From contig CAINLR010000106.1 of assembly GCA_903850425.1 (NCBI GenBank), positions 62,001-126,000 of the forward strand: a DNA stretch of 64,000 nt. Direction: 5' to 3'. This document shows, in pieces, positions 33,874-42,846 of the stretch. Each line of letters begins with the position of its first letter. The stretch's first letter is position 1. This DNA is from an uncultured Verrucomicrobia subdivision 3 bacterium (lineage in GTDB: Bacteria > Verrucomicrobiota > Verrucomicrobiia > Limisphaerales > UBA11358). Made by a program: the position numbers and the translations under genes. The notes beneath the pieces are model-generated. The model did no database searches, was not told the origin of the DNA, and saw only the letters and a program-made list of their open reading frames with translations.

Positions 33874-35676
33874 TTACGGGCTGACGGCGGCACCCTGGTC
33901 GGCGAGCATTTTTTCCAGATCCGGATTGTGCGGCTGGCCGGCGTCGAGCGCCTTTTGATAATGCCAGCGGGCGAGCTGCGGCAGTGGCGGCGTCTGGTTG
34001 AGATAGATCACGGCGAGATTGTTGTGTGCCGGCGCGTAGGTGCCGTCAATCTCGAGCGCCTTGCGCAGCGCGGTTTCAGCCTGGACGCGCAGGCCCTTGT
34101 GACCGAGGGTGACGCCCAGGTAATTCTGGATTTCCGGGTTTTGCGGATCAATCTTCACCGCGCGGCTCAACACCTCGAGCGCGTCGTCGTATTTTTCCTG
34201 GCGGAATTTCAGGTAGCCCAGCGTGGACAGATTGTAGGCGTCGTCCGGACTCTGGTTGACGGCGGTCTGGATGTGTTGCTCCGCCTCGGCGAGCTTGCCC
34301 TGCTGCAATTCAATGGTGGCGAGGTTCGCCAGCACCAGGCCGTTGTTCTGGTTGCGGTCCAAAATTTTCTGGTAGTCCGCTTCCGCCGCATCAAATTCGT
34401 GGTTGGTAAAATGGCGCTGGGCCGAGGCCACCAGCTCGGTGCTGCCGGCGGGCATTTCGCGGAGGGGTTTTTTGTCGGTGACGGGCTTGGCGGGCGTTGG
34501 CGCGGCCTGCCGGAACAGCGCGAGTTCGGCCGCCGAGTAGGGCACGGCCTTGGCTTCATCCACCGCGATGCGCGCCTGCAACGCCTTCACCTGATCGTTC
34601 AGCGCGGTGATCTGCGCCGCTTCGGCGGCGGCATTGTTGCCCCGGGAAATTCGCTTGTCCGCCACCGCGAGTTTCGCCAGCAAGGCATCGCGTTCCGCCG
34701 TCAGCTTGCGCAGGCGTTTCCCGAAATCATCGGCGGCGACTTTGGCGTCATCGGTCAATTGCCGGACCTGTTTTTGCAGCGCGGTTTTTTCCTGCGTCAC
34801 GGTGCGGACGGCGACGGTGAGCGTGGCAATCTGCGTGCGGGCATCCGCCAGTTCGGTGGTCAATTTTTCCACGATGGGCGCGTTGGTGGCGATCGCGCGG
34901 AAGGAATCGAGCTGCAATTTCAATTTTTCATTCGCCGAGCGCAACGTGGCCAGCGTGGTGGCGTCCGACGCGGGCGCCTTGGAAAAACTTTGCTGCAACG
35001 CGGCCATTTCCGCCGCCAGTTTTTCGGCCCGCTGATGTTCGGTGGAATATTTTTGAACGTAATCAATCAACTGGTCCGGGCCGGGCGTGGGGGCGGTGGC
35101 CAGGGCCGGAATGCTAGTGCGGCTGGCTTTCAGCAGATCATTATCCTTCATCAACCAGCGAATCTGCTCCCGCGCCTGCTTGAGTTCGGTGGCGTCAATC
35201 GCCGCTGGCTGCGCAGCGAGCGCCTCCTTGAGCTTGGCCTGCAGGGTCCGGTTCTCGAACTGCGCGGATTGCACCTGGGCTTGCAGCCGGTCCAACTGCG
35301 CCTGTAGCTTGGCCTCTGGCTCCGTGGCAACATTCGTCGCGGGGACCGCCACAGTGGGCGCGGTCACGGTGGGCACGACCGCCTCGGGTGCGCTGGATCG
35401 GGGTTTGAGTTCGGAGATTTTTGCCTCCAGATAATTCAGCCGAAACGCGATGATGCTCGCATTCCAGTCGGGGAAGCGTTTTTGCAGTTGTTCCAATTGA
35501 CCTTTCGCCTCGACATATGTGGCGAGCGCGTCCGACGGCTCACCGGCGCTCAGGAGGCTGTCCCCCTGCTGGATGAGACTGTAAATGGAGATGTATTTTT
35601 CGTCCGCCCCCGATTGCGCACGAGCGGACGTGAGCAAGCAGGTCATGATCATGGCGACGGCCAGAAACAATTTCAT
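33874..35676 (-). CDS. Exported coiled-coil/TPR protein
   Basis: 600 residues with a signal peptide (MKLFLAVAMIMTCLLTSARAQ). After a short TPR-like helix pair comes a long heptad-rich coiled coil (about 130-430, e.g. 'LQAQLDRLQAQVQSAQFENRTL'). A TPR array follows ('AQRHFTNHEFDAAEADYQKI', 'NLSTLGYLKFRQEKYDDALE'). A periplasmic scaffold or envelope partner is inferred from layout; I cannot name a family. Its start is divergent from the HNH gene with 127 bases between. Confidence 0.8.
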   Translation of the reverse strand: MKLFLAVAMIMTCLLTSARAQSGADEKYISIYSLIQQGDSLLSAGEPSDALATYVEAKGQLEQLQKRFPDWNASIIAFRLNYLEAKISELKPRSSAPEAVVPTVTAPTVAVPATNVATEPEAKLQAQLDRLQAQVQSAQFENRTLQAKLKEALAAQPAAIDATELKQAREQIRWLMKDNDLLKASRTSIPALATAPTPGPDQLIDYVQKYSTEHQRAEKLAAEMAALQQSFSKAPASDATTLATLRSANEKLKLQLDSFRAIATNAPIVEKLTTELADARTQIATLTVAVRTVTQEKTALQKQVRQLTDDAKVAADDFGKRLRKLTAERDALLAKLAVADKRISRGNNAAAEAAQITALNDQVKALQARIAVDEAKAVPYSAAELALFRQAAPTPAKPVTDKKPLREMPAGSTELVASAQRHFTNHEFDAAEADYQKILDRNQNNGLVLANLATIELQQGKLAEAEQHIQTAVNQSPDDAYNLSTLGYLKFRQEKYDDALEVLSRAVKIDPQNPEIQNYLGVTLGHKGLRVQAETALRKALEIDGTYAPAHNNLAVIYLNQTPPLPQLARWHYQKALDAGQPHNPDLEKMLADQGAAVSP

Positions 35677-35803
35677 CCGCCTACGATGCCAGAGCGGAAA
35701 AAATTTGGCAACCATCCTGCGCGGCGGCCAGACGGTCCACGGACAAAAATTGACCTGCGCGACGGGAACTGATATTTTGCCGGCGTTCGTCCTAGGAGTT
35801 CTT

Positions 35804-36427
35804 ATGAGTTCGGCACTTAACCAACACGTTCTGGTGTTGAACCGGCTGTGGCAGGCGGTGAACGTCTGCACCGCACGCCGGGCCCTCACCCTGCTGTTTC
35901 AAGGCCAGGCCCAAGTCGTCGCCAACGCCGAGGACGGCTCCTTCCACACGTTTGATTTTCAGCAATGGCGCGATATTTCGGCCAGCGCGCCGTTGGAGGA
36001 GTCCGTTCACAGCATCTCCTTCCGCATCCGCGTGCCGAAAATCATCCTGCTCTTCCTGTATGACCGGCTGCCGAAAAAAGAAGTGAAGTTCACCCGGCAC
36101 AACATTTTTGAGCGCGACAAAAACACCTGCCAGTATTGCGACGAAGTGTTTGACCGGAACGATTTGAACCTCGACCACGTCATCCCGCGCGACCGGGGCG
36201 GTCCGACCTCGTGGGAGAACATTGTCTGCTCGTGCATCGCCTGCAACACCCGCAAGGCCAATCGCACGCCCAGCGAAGCCGGGATGCGCCTCATGCGCAA
36301 ACCCAAGCGCCCGAAATGGCGACCGTTCGTGCAGATCACTTTCAGCCTGCAAAAGCACGACAGTTGGCGGCATTTCATTGATCTGGCCTACTGGAACGTG
36401 GAACTCGGCGAAGACCTCGCGCCGTAG
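35804..36427 (+). CDS. HNH endonuclease domain protein
   Basis: A 207-residue protein with a C-terminal HNH/treble-clef domain: 'CQYCDEVFDRNDLNLDHVIP' gives the C-x-x-C pair and catalytic His, and 'CSCIACNTRK' gives the second pair and Asn. The N-terminal half ('VLVLNRLWQAVNVCTARRAL') is typical of the stand-alone HNH proteins found chromosomally in many bacteria. DNA is the presumed substrate. ATG 35804 follows an AGGAG ribosome site. There is no methylase or intein nearby, so it is not an obvious restriction or intron enzyme. Confidence 0.88.
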   Translation: MSSALNQHVLVLNRLWQAVNVCTARRALTLLFQGQAQVVANAEDGSFHTFDFQQWRDISASAPLEESVHSISFRIRVPKIILLFLYDRLPKKEVKFTRHNIFERDKNTCQYCDEVFDRNDLNLDHVIPRDRGGPTSWENIVCSCIACNTRKANRTPSEAGMRLMRKPKRPKWRPFVQITFSLQKHDSWRHFIDLAYWNVELGEDLAP

Positions 36428-36500
36428 GCTGGCGCAAGGCCGGATCAGCCCGCCGGGCCTCTGAAAATGGCGAATACCTCCGAAGAATTCTCCAGCACCG

Positions 36501-36531
36501 TAGTGCCACGGGCCGGACGCCCGTGCCACTA
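36501..36531. terminator. Hairpin between converging HNH and methyltransferase genes
   Basis: TAGTGCCACGGGC faces GCCCGTGCCACTA around a 5-base loop, with one C-C mismatch. It overlaps the stop codon of the minus-strand gene. It could end transcription from both sides but lacks a T-run, so it may equally be a REP-like palindrome. Confidence 0.5.
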
Positions 36532-37656
36532 TGATTTGGTTGCGGCTCGGCCGCGCTTGGACTGGACCAGCACCCGGAAGGCTCGCCCCAGGTGTTCGGG
36601 ATGCGTGAGCGTTTGAAACTGGCGCGTGCGGCTGGCGTTCCATTCGGCGAAGGATTTGTCCGCCACGGCGGTTTGCAGGATGCGGGTCAGGAATTGCGGC
36701 TGCGTCGAAAAACTTTCCGTCGTCAATCCGGCGACTTCACCCGCGTTTTGAATGGCGGAAAAATTAACGTGCGCGGTCAAATCCTGCCGGCCGATGTTGG
36801 CCAGCAGATCGTCGCTGATGTGATGGCGGTGATACGCGCGCAAAGTTCCGCGCGGGCGGCCCGGCGAAATAACGTCGTCAGCGGTGTAGCCGTAATCAAT
36901 TGCCAGCAGCTTGCCCGACGGTAAAATGCCGGCGGCTTCGCGCCACCAATTTTCTGCGGCGGGCGAGGCTTCGAAGGTGTAGTTATCGGGCAGCACGCGC
37001 GCCAACTCCGGCGGACAAAGCTGCTGGAGGCTGGCTGCTGGAGACGGGATTCGACTCCAGCAAAAACTTTCGCCTTCGACGGTGACGCCCCACTCGAACC
37101 ACGTTTTCCGGGCGGCGTCCCAACCGTAGCGGTGGACGGGCAGGGCGTCGAGCAGCTCGTTGCTGAAAAAAATTCCGGCCGAGGATGCGGGCGGCATGAG
37201 GCGTGACAGGCTTTCAAAATCGGCGGCCCAGCGCACCTGTGGCGCGAAGGGTTCCAGCGTTTTCTGCTGCCACGCCTGCCGGTGCGCGGAAGGTTCCAGG
37301 ATGAGGTATTCGAGCCGGGCAAACAGTTCCGGGCGGTGCGCTTGCAGCCACCGCAAAATGTCGGCTGCCAGTTTGCCGTCATGCGCCCCGGCCTCGATGA
37401 TCTTTAATTTTTCACTTTTAATTTTGAATTGGTTTAAGTCTTCCAGCCACTGACCGAATTGAAAGGCGAGCAGTTGGCCGAACAGTTCCCCGGTGCTGAC
37501 GCTGGTGATGAAGTCGCCAGCGCGGCCCACGTTGTCTTTATTCGTTTCATAGTAGCCAGTTTCAGGACAGTAGAGGGCGAGTTCCATGAAGCGCGCAAAG
37601 GGGATAATGCGATTGTTGGCAATTTCTTCGCGGATTATTTCAGCGGGCATTTTCAT
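36529..37656 (-). CDS. MidA/NDUFAF7-like SAM-dependent methyltransferase
   Basis: A 375-residue protein of the DUF185/MidA family. 'MELALYCPETGYYE' opens it, and the SAM-binding region is around 'IIEAGAHDGKLAADIL' and 'GIFFSNELLDALPVHR'. Mitochondrial members methylate an arginine of complex I; the bacterial target is unclear. Just before the SAM motif the segment 'NQFKIKSEKLKII' comes from AT-rich DNA (about 37400-37440) out of keeping with its surroundings, apparently an inserted stretch. It is divergent from pilT by 52 bases. Confidence 0.88.
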   Translation of the reverse strand: MKMPAEIIREEIANNRIIPFARFMELALYCPETGYYETNKDNVGRAGDFITSVSTGELFGQLLAFQFGQWLEDLNQFKIKSEKLKIIEAGAHDGKLAADILRWLQAHRPELFARLEYLILEPSAHRQAWQQKTLEPFAPQVRWAADFESLSRLMPPASSAGIFFSNELLDALPVHRYGWDAARKTWFEWGVTVEGESFCWSRIPSPAASLQQLCPPELARVLPDNYTFEASPAAENWWREAAGILPSGKLLAIDYGYTADDVISPGRPRGTLRAYHRHHISDDLLANIGRQDLTAHVNFSAIQNAGEVAGLTTESFSTQPQFLTRILQTAVADKSFAEWNASRTRQFQTLTHPEHLGRAFRVLVQSKRGRAATKS

Positions 37657-37708
37657 TGCTTGCAGAGCGGCGGGGCATTGTTTAGTGTCGCCTCACTGGT
37701 CAGGATTT

Positions 37709-38806
37709 ATGGCTAAAATTGACGCGTTTTTCAACTTGATGTTCGAGCAGAAGGCTTCGGACCTTCACATGGCCTCGGGCAATCCGCCGATGATGCGCAT
37801 TCACGGCGAGTTGCAGCGCGTGGATTATCCGCCGCTGGAAAGCGACGTGCTCAAGGCCATGCTCTACGAAATCGCGCCGGATTACAAAATCAAACAGTTC
37901 GAGGAAACAGGCGACGTGGATTTTGGCTACGAAATCCCGAACATCTCGCGCTTCCGCGTCAATTTTTTCAACCAGAAAAACGGTGTCTCGGCGGTGTTCC
38001 GCCAGATTCCCAGCCGCGTGTTGTCGTTCGAGGATTTTGAAAAGCTCGAAGCCCCGCTGCCGGCGGTGTTCAAGAAATTTGCGATGCTGCATCGCGGGCT
38101 GGTGGTCGTAACCGGGCCGACGGGCTCCGGCAAATCCACGACGCTGGCGGCCATCGTGGATTACTGCAACCGCAACCGCAAAGATCATATCATCACCATT
38201 GAGGATCCGATCGAGTTCGTGCACGAAAGCAAGAACTGCCTGGTGAACCATCGCGAAGTGGGCGTGCATACCAAGTCCTTTGCGGCGGCGTTGCGCGGCG
38301 CCTTGCGCGAAGATCCGGATATCATTCTCGTCGGTGAAATGCGCGACTTGGAAACCATCGAGCTCGCGATCACGGCGGCAGCCACGGGTCACTTGGTCTT
38401 CGGCACGTTGCACACGCAGAGCGCGGCCAAGACGGTGGATCGTATCATTGACGTGTTTCCGGCAGACCAGCAGAACAAGATTCGCCAGACGCTTTCCGAA
38501 GCCTTGAAAGGCGTGGTGGCCCAGACGCTGTTCAAACGCTCGGACAAGAAAGGCCGCGTGGCCGCGTTCGAAGTGCTCGTGTTCAACACGGCCATTGCCA
38601 ACCTCGTGCGCGAAGGCAAGACGCACCAGATTCAAGGCATGATCCAAGTCGGCAAAAAATTCGGCAACCAGCAACTCGACGATCACATCATGGAACATGT
38701 CCGCATGAAACGCGTCACGCCGGAAGATGCTTACGATAAATCGCTCGACAAGAAAAAATTCCGCACCCTGCTCGCGCATCCGCCCGATGACGACGAGACC
38801 ATGTAA
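37709..38806 (+). CDS. pilT: Type IV pilus retraction ATPase PilT
   Basis: A 365-residue AAA-like secretion ATPase that depolymerises type IV pili for twitching. The N-terminus is 'AKIDAFFNLMFEQKASDLHMASG' (the 'SDLH' motif). Walker A is 'GPTGSGKST', the Asp box follows in 'IITIEDPIEFVHE', Walker B is 'DIILVGEMRD', and the His box is 'GHLVFGTLHTQSAAKT'. These match PilT rather than the PilB extension ATPase. A BgATTTATG-like start with CAGGA upstream supports ATG 37709. The next gene, a paralogue, follows two bases after the stop. Confidence 0.93.
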   Translation: MAKIDAFFNLMFEQKASDLHMASGNPPMMRIHGELQRVDYPPLESDVLKAMLYEIAPDYKIKQFEETGDVDFGYEIPNISRFRVNFFNQKNGVSAVFRQIPSRVLSFEDFEKLEAPLPAVFKKFAMLHRGLVVVTGPTGSGKSTTLAAIVDYCNRNRKDHIITIEDPIEFVHESKNCLVNHREVGVHTKSFAAALRGALREDPDIILVGEMRDLETIELAITAAATGHLVFGTLHTQSAAKTVDRIIDVFPADQQNKIRQTLSEALKGVVAQTLFKRSDKKGRVAAFEVLVFNTAIANLVREGKTHQIQGMIQVGKKFGNQQLDDHIMEHVRMKRVTPEDAYDKSLDKKKFRTLLAHPPDDDETM

Positions 38807-38808
38807 TT

Positions 38809-40005
38809 ATGCGCCGCCCCGAGCTTGATCAGATTCTGTCCACGATGCTGGCTTCCCAACCGGAAGTATCCGACCTGCTGTTCACCGCCGACCGGCCGGC
38901 GCAGGTCGAGGCCTACGGTGAACTCAAGCCCGTGACGCTGGATCCGCCCATCGAAAAACTGACCCCGTTCCAGATTGAGACCATCGCGTTGAACATCATT
39001 GGCGACAATCTGTGGCAGATCGAAGATCTGCTGCGCCACGGTTCGTGCGACGGCTCCTATGCCTTGTCGGATCAGGCGCGTTTCCGCGTGAATGTGTTTT
39101 CGCAGCGGGGGAATTATTCCATCGTGATGCGCCAGTTGAGCACGCAGATTCCGAATCTGGAGAACTTGAAGTTTCCGGAAATCCTGAAGCAGTTGCCCCG
39201 CGAAAAAACCGGCCTGGTGCTGGTCACCGGCGCGACTGGCTCCGGCAAATCCACCACGCTCGCGGCCATCCTGAACGAGATCAACCGCAACAAATCCGTC
39301 CACATTGTGACGCTGGAAGATCCGGTGGAATTTCTGCACCGGCATCAGAAGGCGACGTTCAACCAGCGCGAACTGGGCATTGATTTCGACTCGTATGCCA
39401 ACGGCCTGCGCGCGGCGTTGCGGCAGGCCCCCAAGGTGATTCTCGTCGGCGAAATGCGCGACCGTGAAACCGTGAAAATCGCCTTGAGCGCGGCGGAAAC
39501 CGGCCACCTCGTTTTGAGCACGCTGCACACGGTCAACGCCGGCGAAACGATCAATCGTATTCTCGGCATGTTCGAAGCGGAGGAACAGGAGCAGTTGCGC
39601 ACGCGGCTGTCGGATTCCCTCCGCTGGGTGGTGAGCCAGCGGCTCGCGCCCAAGATCGGCGGGGGCCGGCACGCCCTGCTCGAAATCATGGGTTCCAACA
39701 TGCGCATCCAGGAAACCATCCGGCTCGGCGAGAGCGAGGGGAAGAGTTTTTACGAGATCATTGACGCGAGCTACACCTTCGGCTGGCGCACCTTTGATCA
39801 AGCCTGTCTGGAAGCCTTTGACCAGGGCGTCATCACGGAAGATACCGCGATGCTTTACTGCACCAAGCGCAGCGTGGTTTCCCGCAGCGTGGATAACATC
39901 AAGAAAGGCCGCGGCGAAGTGACTTCCAGCCTCACCTCGCTCCGCATGAAAGCCGGCGGCAAAGGCGGCGAAGCGGACGCCGCCGCCACCCTTAAATTCA
40001 AATGA
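38809..40005 (+). CDS. PilT/PilU-type ATPase paralogue
   Basis: 398 residues with the same architecture as pilT: Walker A 'GATGSGKST', 'IVTLEDPVEFLH', Walker B 'VILVGEMRDRETVKIAL' and 'GHLVLSTLHTVNAGETINR'. The N-terminal domain diverges from PilT, and the C-terminus carries a Gly/Ala-rich tail. Such second copies (PilU and relatives) support retraction force. It overlaps the next gene by four bases (ATGA). Confidence 0.9.
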   Translation: MRRPELDQILSTMLASQPEVSDLLFTADRPAQVEAYGELKPVTLDPPIEKLTPFQIETIALNIIGDNLWQIEDLLRHGSCDGSYALSDQARFRVNVFSQRGNYSIVMRQLSTQIPNLENLKFPEILKQLPREKTGLVLVTGATGSGKSTTLAAILNEINRNKSVHIVTLEDPVEFLHRHQKATFNQRELGIDFDSYANGLRAALRQAPKVILVGEMRDRETVKIALSAAETGHLVLSTLHTVNAGETINRILGMFEAEEQEQLRTRLSDSLRWVVSQRLAPKIGGGRHALLEIMGSNMRIQETIRLGESEGKSFYEIIDASYTFGWRTFDQACLEAFDQGVITEDTAMLYCTKRSVVSRSVDNIKKGRGEVTSSLTSLRMKAGGKGGEADAAATLKFK

Positions 40006-40475
40006 ACCCGGATTTTGATTTCGTCGGCAGCGAAGACAAGCCAGCCTTGATTGCGTTCTCCACGCCGGAATGGCTGCACGAGGCCAAGACCGCACTGGAG
40101 GAACTCGGCTACAAGGTGCATACCGCCGCCACACACAGCGATTTTCTGATGCGGTTCAGTCAGGTGCGGTATCAGGTCGTGATCGTGGAGGAACTGTTTG
40201 GCGCGAACATTCCCGCCGAAAACATCACCCTCAAATCGCTCCAGGCCATGCCCACCGGCCAGCGCCGCCACGCGACGGTCATTTTGATCGGCAAAGATTT
40301 CCAGACTTTCACCCCGATGGAAGCCTTTAAAAACAGCGTGCACGCCGTCATCAACAGCTCGGAACTGTTCTTGCTGAAGCAACTCGTGGAAAAAGCCGTG
40401 GCTGACAACAATGCTTTTCTGTCGAGTTTCCGCGACGTGCAAAACCGCATCGCCGCCAGCGGCAATCGCGCCTGA
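40002..40475 (+). CDS. Degenerate receiver-domain protein linked to the pilT operon
   Basis: 157 residues with a receiver-like order of strands and helices ('ALIAFSTPEWLHEAKTALEEL', 'YQVVIVEELFGANIP', 'ATVILIGKDF'). The phospho-acceptor position that should be Asp is E63 in 'VVIVEEL', and the N-terminal acidic pair is F19-S20. So it is probably not phosphorylated in the usual way (pseudo-receiver). It is co-translated with the PilU-type gene and may regulate the retraction motor. The fold assignment is by eye. Confidence 0.62.
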   Translation: MNPDFDFVGSEDKPALIAFSTPEWLHEAKTALEELGYKVHTAATHSDFLMRFSQVRYQVVIVEELFGANIPAENITLKSLQAMPTGQRRHATVILIGKDFQTFTPMEAFKNSVHAVINSSELFLLKQLVEKAVADNNAFLSSFRDVQNRIAASGNRA

Positions 40476-40791
40476 AATTGATTTTGCACACCCCGGACGA
40501 GGGGCAGCCGCCGCAAACATCAGAGCGGGTCAAACCCGAATTCCGAAACAGACTCACGCGCAGTCCGCTCAGGCCGCAAAGGAAATGCTTGCAAATGCGG
40601 AGTGGGAAATGCCGGCGCGACGGCGGAGGAGATGCTTTAGTTTTCCAGGCTTGAGCGGCGGGTAGGATGAGTTAAAATGAAACGCAGGAACGAATGAACG
40701 GTCGCGGTTCCAAAGCCCTTGGGCGGAAGCCTGCGGGTGTATGAGCCCGCCTGAACATTTGAGCGTTCAATAAAATCAACCTGTTTTACCC
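40476..40791. other. Gap before hisC; no gene, possible leader structure
   Basis: About 315 bases with no credible frame. Close to hisC, near 40723-40755, GCGGG and CCCGC can pair around TGTATGAG, with more complementarity outside. It may be an attenuator or just a repeat, and I see no peptide rich in histidine. The rest holds nothing recognisable. Confidence 0.35.
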
Positions 40792-41955
40792 ATGTCTAAT
40801 CAGCCATTCACCCTCCGCCACCCGCAATTGTTGATCCGCCCCCTCGTCCACGACCTGCACGCCTATGTGCCGGGCGAGCAGCCGAAGATCAAAGGGTTGA
40901 TCAAGCTCAACACCAACGAGAATCCGTATCCGCCGTCGCCGCGCGTGCTGGCGGCGGTCGCGGCGGCGGTGGATGGGCGGCTGCGGCTGTATCCCAACCC
41001 CACGAGCCAGGCGTTGCGCGAAAAACTCGCCAAGCTGCATGGCTGCCAGCCGGAGAACATCATCGTCGGCAACGGCTCGGATGAATTGCTCGCGCTGGCG
41101 GTGCGGGCGTTCGTGGAACCGAGCAAGGGGTTGAACGCCATTTTCGGCAAGCAGGCTTTTCGGATCCGGACCATCGTCCAGTATTTCACGCCGAGTTATT
41201 CGCTGTATCCGGTGCTGGCGGACATTCACGGCGCGGCGCAGAATGCGGTCCCGCTCGAACTGGATTTCAGCCTGCCCAGTCTCGCCGAACTGAAACGCCG
41301 CCGGCAATGGGATTTCGGCGCCGCGCTGTCGCTGGTCACCACGCCGAACGCGCCGAGCGGGCGCGGTTATCAAACGGCTGAACTGGAACGCCTGTGTCGC
41401 GCCCAGAAGGGCGTGGTGGTGCTGGATGAAGCCTATGCGGATTTCGCGGCGGAGAACGCGCTCAAGCTGGCGCTGGAATTTCCCCATGTGCTCGTGGCGC
41501 GGACGTTTTCAAAGGCGTATTCGCTGTGCTTCCAGCGCGTCGGTTATTTTGTCGGCCCTCCCGCGCTGATCGCCGCGCTGGACAAAATCCGTGACAGTTA
41601 CAACGTGAACGGCCTTGGCCAGATTGCCGCTGTGGCGACCCTGGAGGATTTGAAATATTACGAAGCGAACTTCAAAAAAATCATCGCGACGCGCGCCTGG
41701 CTGACCGCCGCGTTGACCGAACTCGGCTTCCGCGTGCTGCCAAGCCAGGCAAATTTTATTCTGGCGCACCCGCCGTTGTTGCCGGCGCAGGCGTGGTTGC
41801 AGAAACTGCGCGCCAAAAAAATCCTCGTGCGCTGGTTCAGCGCGATGGCGGTGCAGGACTATTTGCGCATCACCATCGGCACGCCGGACGAAGCGGCGGC
41901 GCTGGTCAACGCGGCGCGGGAAATTCTGGCGCAACCCGGACTGCCGACAGCGTGA
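40792..41955 (+). CDS. hisC: Histidinol-phosphate aminotransferase
   Basis: A 387-residue class II aminotransferase of histidine synthesis. 'IKLNTNENPYPPSP' and 'LRLYPNPTSQALREKLA' are the HisC N-terminal motifs; the PLP lysine is K241 in 'TFSKAYS'. Between 'RAFVEP' (to 110) and 'YFTPSYSLYPV' (from 131) there are about 14 residues more than usual ('GLNAIFGKQAFRIR'), apparently an insert at a surface turn. No other his gene is in the window, so it may serve another aromatic or amino acid route. Confidence 0.9.
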   Translation: MSNQPFTLRHPQLLIRPLVHDLHAYVPGEQPKIKGLIKLNTNENPYPPSPRVLAAVAAAVDGRLRLYPNPTSQALREKLAKLHGCQPENIIVGNGSDELLALAVRAFVEPSKGLNAIFGKQAFRIRTIVQYFTPSYSLYPVLADIHGAAQNAVPLELDFSLPSLAELKRRRQWDFGAALSLVTTPNAPSGRGYQTAELERLCRAQKGVVVLDEAYADFAAENALKLALEFPHVLVARTFSKAYSLCFQRVGYFVGPPALIAALDKIRDSYNVNGLGQIAAVATLEDLKYYEANFKKIIATRAWLTAALTELGFRVLPSQANFILAHPPLLPAQAWLQKLRAKKILVRWFSAMAVQDYLRITIGTPDEAAALVNAAREILAQPGLPTA

Positions 41956-42030
41956 GCCTTAAACCGCGCGGCGGGCATTCGCGCTCGCGTTTCACCTTTC
42001 CTTAAACGCCAATTGTGCTAAAAAGCCCAT

Positions 42031-42846
42031 GTGTATCTGGAGTTTTATGGATTAAAGGTCGCGCCGTTCGACATCACGCCGAACCCGCGCTTCCTTTTTC
42101 ATAGCACCAAACATCGCGAGGCGTTCAACCATCTCCTCTACGGCATCCGCGAGCGCAAAGGCTTTGTGCAACTCACCGGCGAGGTCGGCGCGGGCAAAAC
42201 CACGTTGTGCCGCGCGTTGCTGGAACAGCTCGACAGCCATTTTTCCACGGCGCTGATTTTGAATCCGGTCTTGAGCGCGAATGAATTGATGAAGGCCATC
42301 GCGACGGAGTTCGGCCTGGACGTCACCGGCAAAGACCGGTTGGAAACGATGGCGACGCTCAATGGCTTTTTGTTGAAGCAAACGGCGGCGGGCAAGGAAA
42401 CGGTTTTGATCGTGGACGAGGCGCAAAATCTGACGGAGGATTTGCTCGAACAGGTGCGGCTGATTTCCAACATCGAGACGGACGACCGGAAGCTGTTGCA
42501 GATTGTGCTGATGGGCCAGCCGGAACTGCGCGACCGCCTGAACAGTCCGCGCTTGAAGCAGCTCCGCCAGCGCATCACCGTGCGGTATCATTTGAACGCG
42601 TTGACGCGCGTAGAGGTCGCCCAATATATTCAACATCGGCTGGCGCTGGCGGGTTCCAACGGCGTGCCGGCCTTCACCGGACCGGCGGTCTGGCGCGTGT
42701 TCGGTTACAGCCAGGGCGTGCCGCGGCTGGTCAATGCGGTTTGCGACAAGGCGCTGCTCGCCGGCTTTGTGGAGCGCAGTTATCAGGTCAATTACCGGAT
42801 GGTCGGCCGCGCCATCCGCGAACTGGAAGGAAATATTCACGCATGA
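42031..42846 (+). CDS. ExeA/XrtA-system-type AAA ATPase
   Basis: 271 residues starting with GTG ('MYLEFYGLKVAPFDITPNPR'). This N-terminus and the following 'GFVQLTGEVGAGKTT' Walker A and 'TVLIVDEAQNL' Walker B are shared by the ExeA type II secretion ATPase and the XrtA/PEP-CTERM-associated ATPase (TIGR03015-like). It would act in peptidoglycan-linked assembly of the secretion or surface-polymer machinery. The next gene overlaps its stop by four bases. GTG is chosen because the homologous N-terminus begins exactly there. Confidence 0.85.
   Translation: MYLEFYGLKVAPFDITPNPRFLFHSTKHREAFNHLLYGIRERKGFVQLTGEVGAGKTTLCRALLEQLDSHFSTALILNPVLSANELMKAIATEFGLDVTGKDRLETMATLNGFLLKQTAAGKETVLIVDEAQNLTEDLLEQVRLISNIETDDRKLLQIVLMGQPELRDRLNSPRLKQLRQRITVRYHLNALTRVEVAQYIQHRLALAGSNGVPAFTGPAVWRVFGYSQGVPRLVNAVCDKALLAGFVERSYQVNYRMVGRAIRELEGNIHA

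Noticed and set aside
33928-35307. A 459-codon plus-strand frame over the coiled-coil/TPR gene
   Set aside because: Composition typical of an antisense shadow; no start signal.
40723-40755. A histidine attenuator before hisC
   Set aside because: A hairpin is possible but no His-rich leader peptide or alternative structures can be shown.
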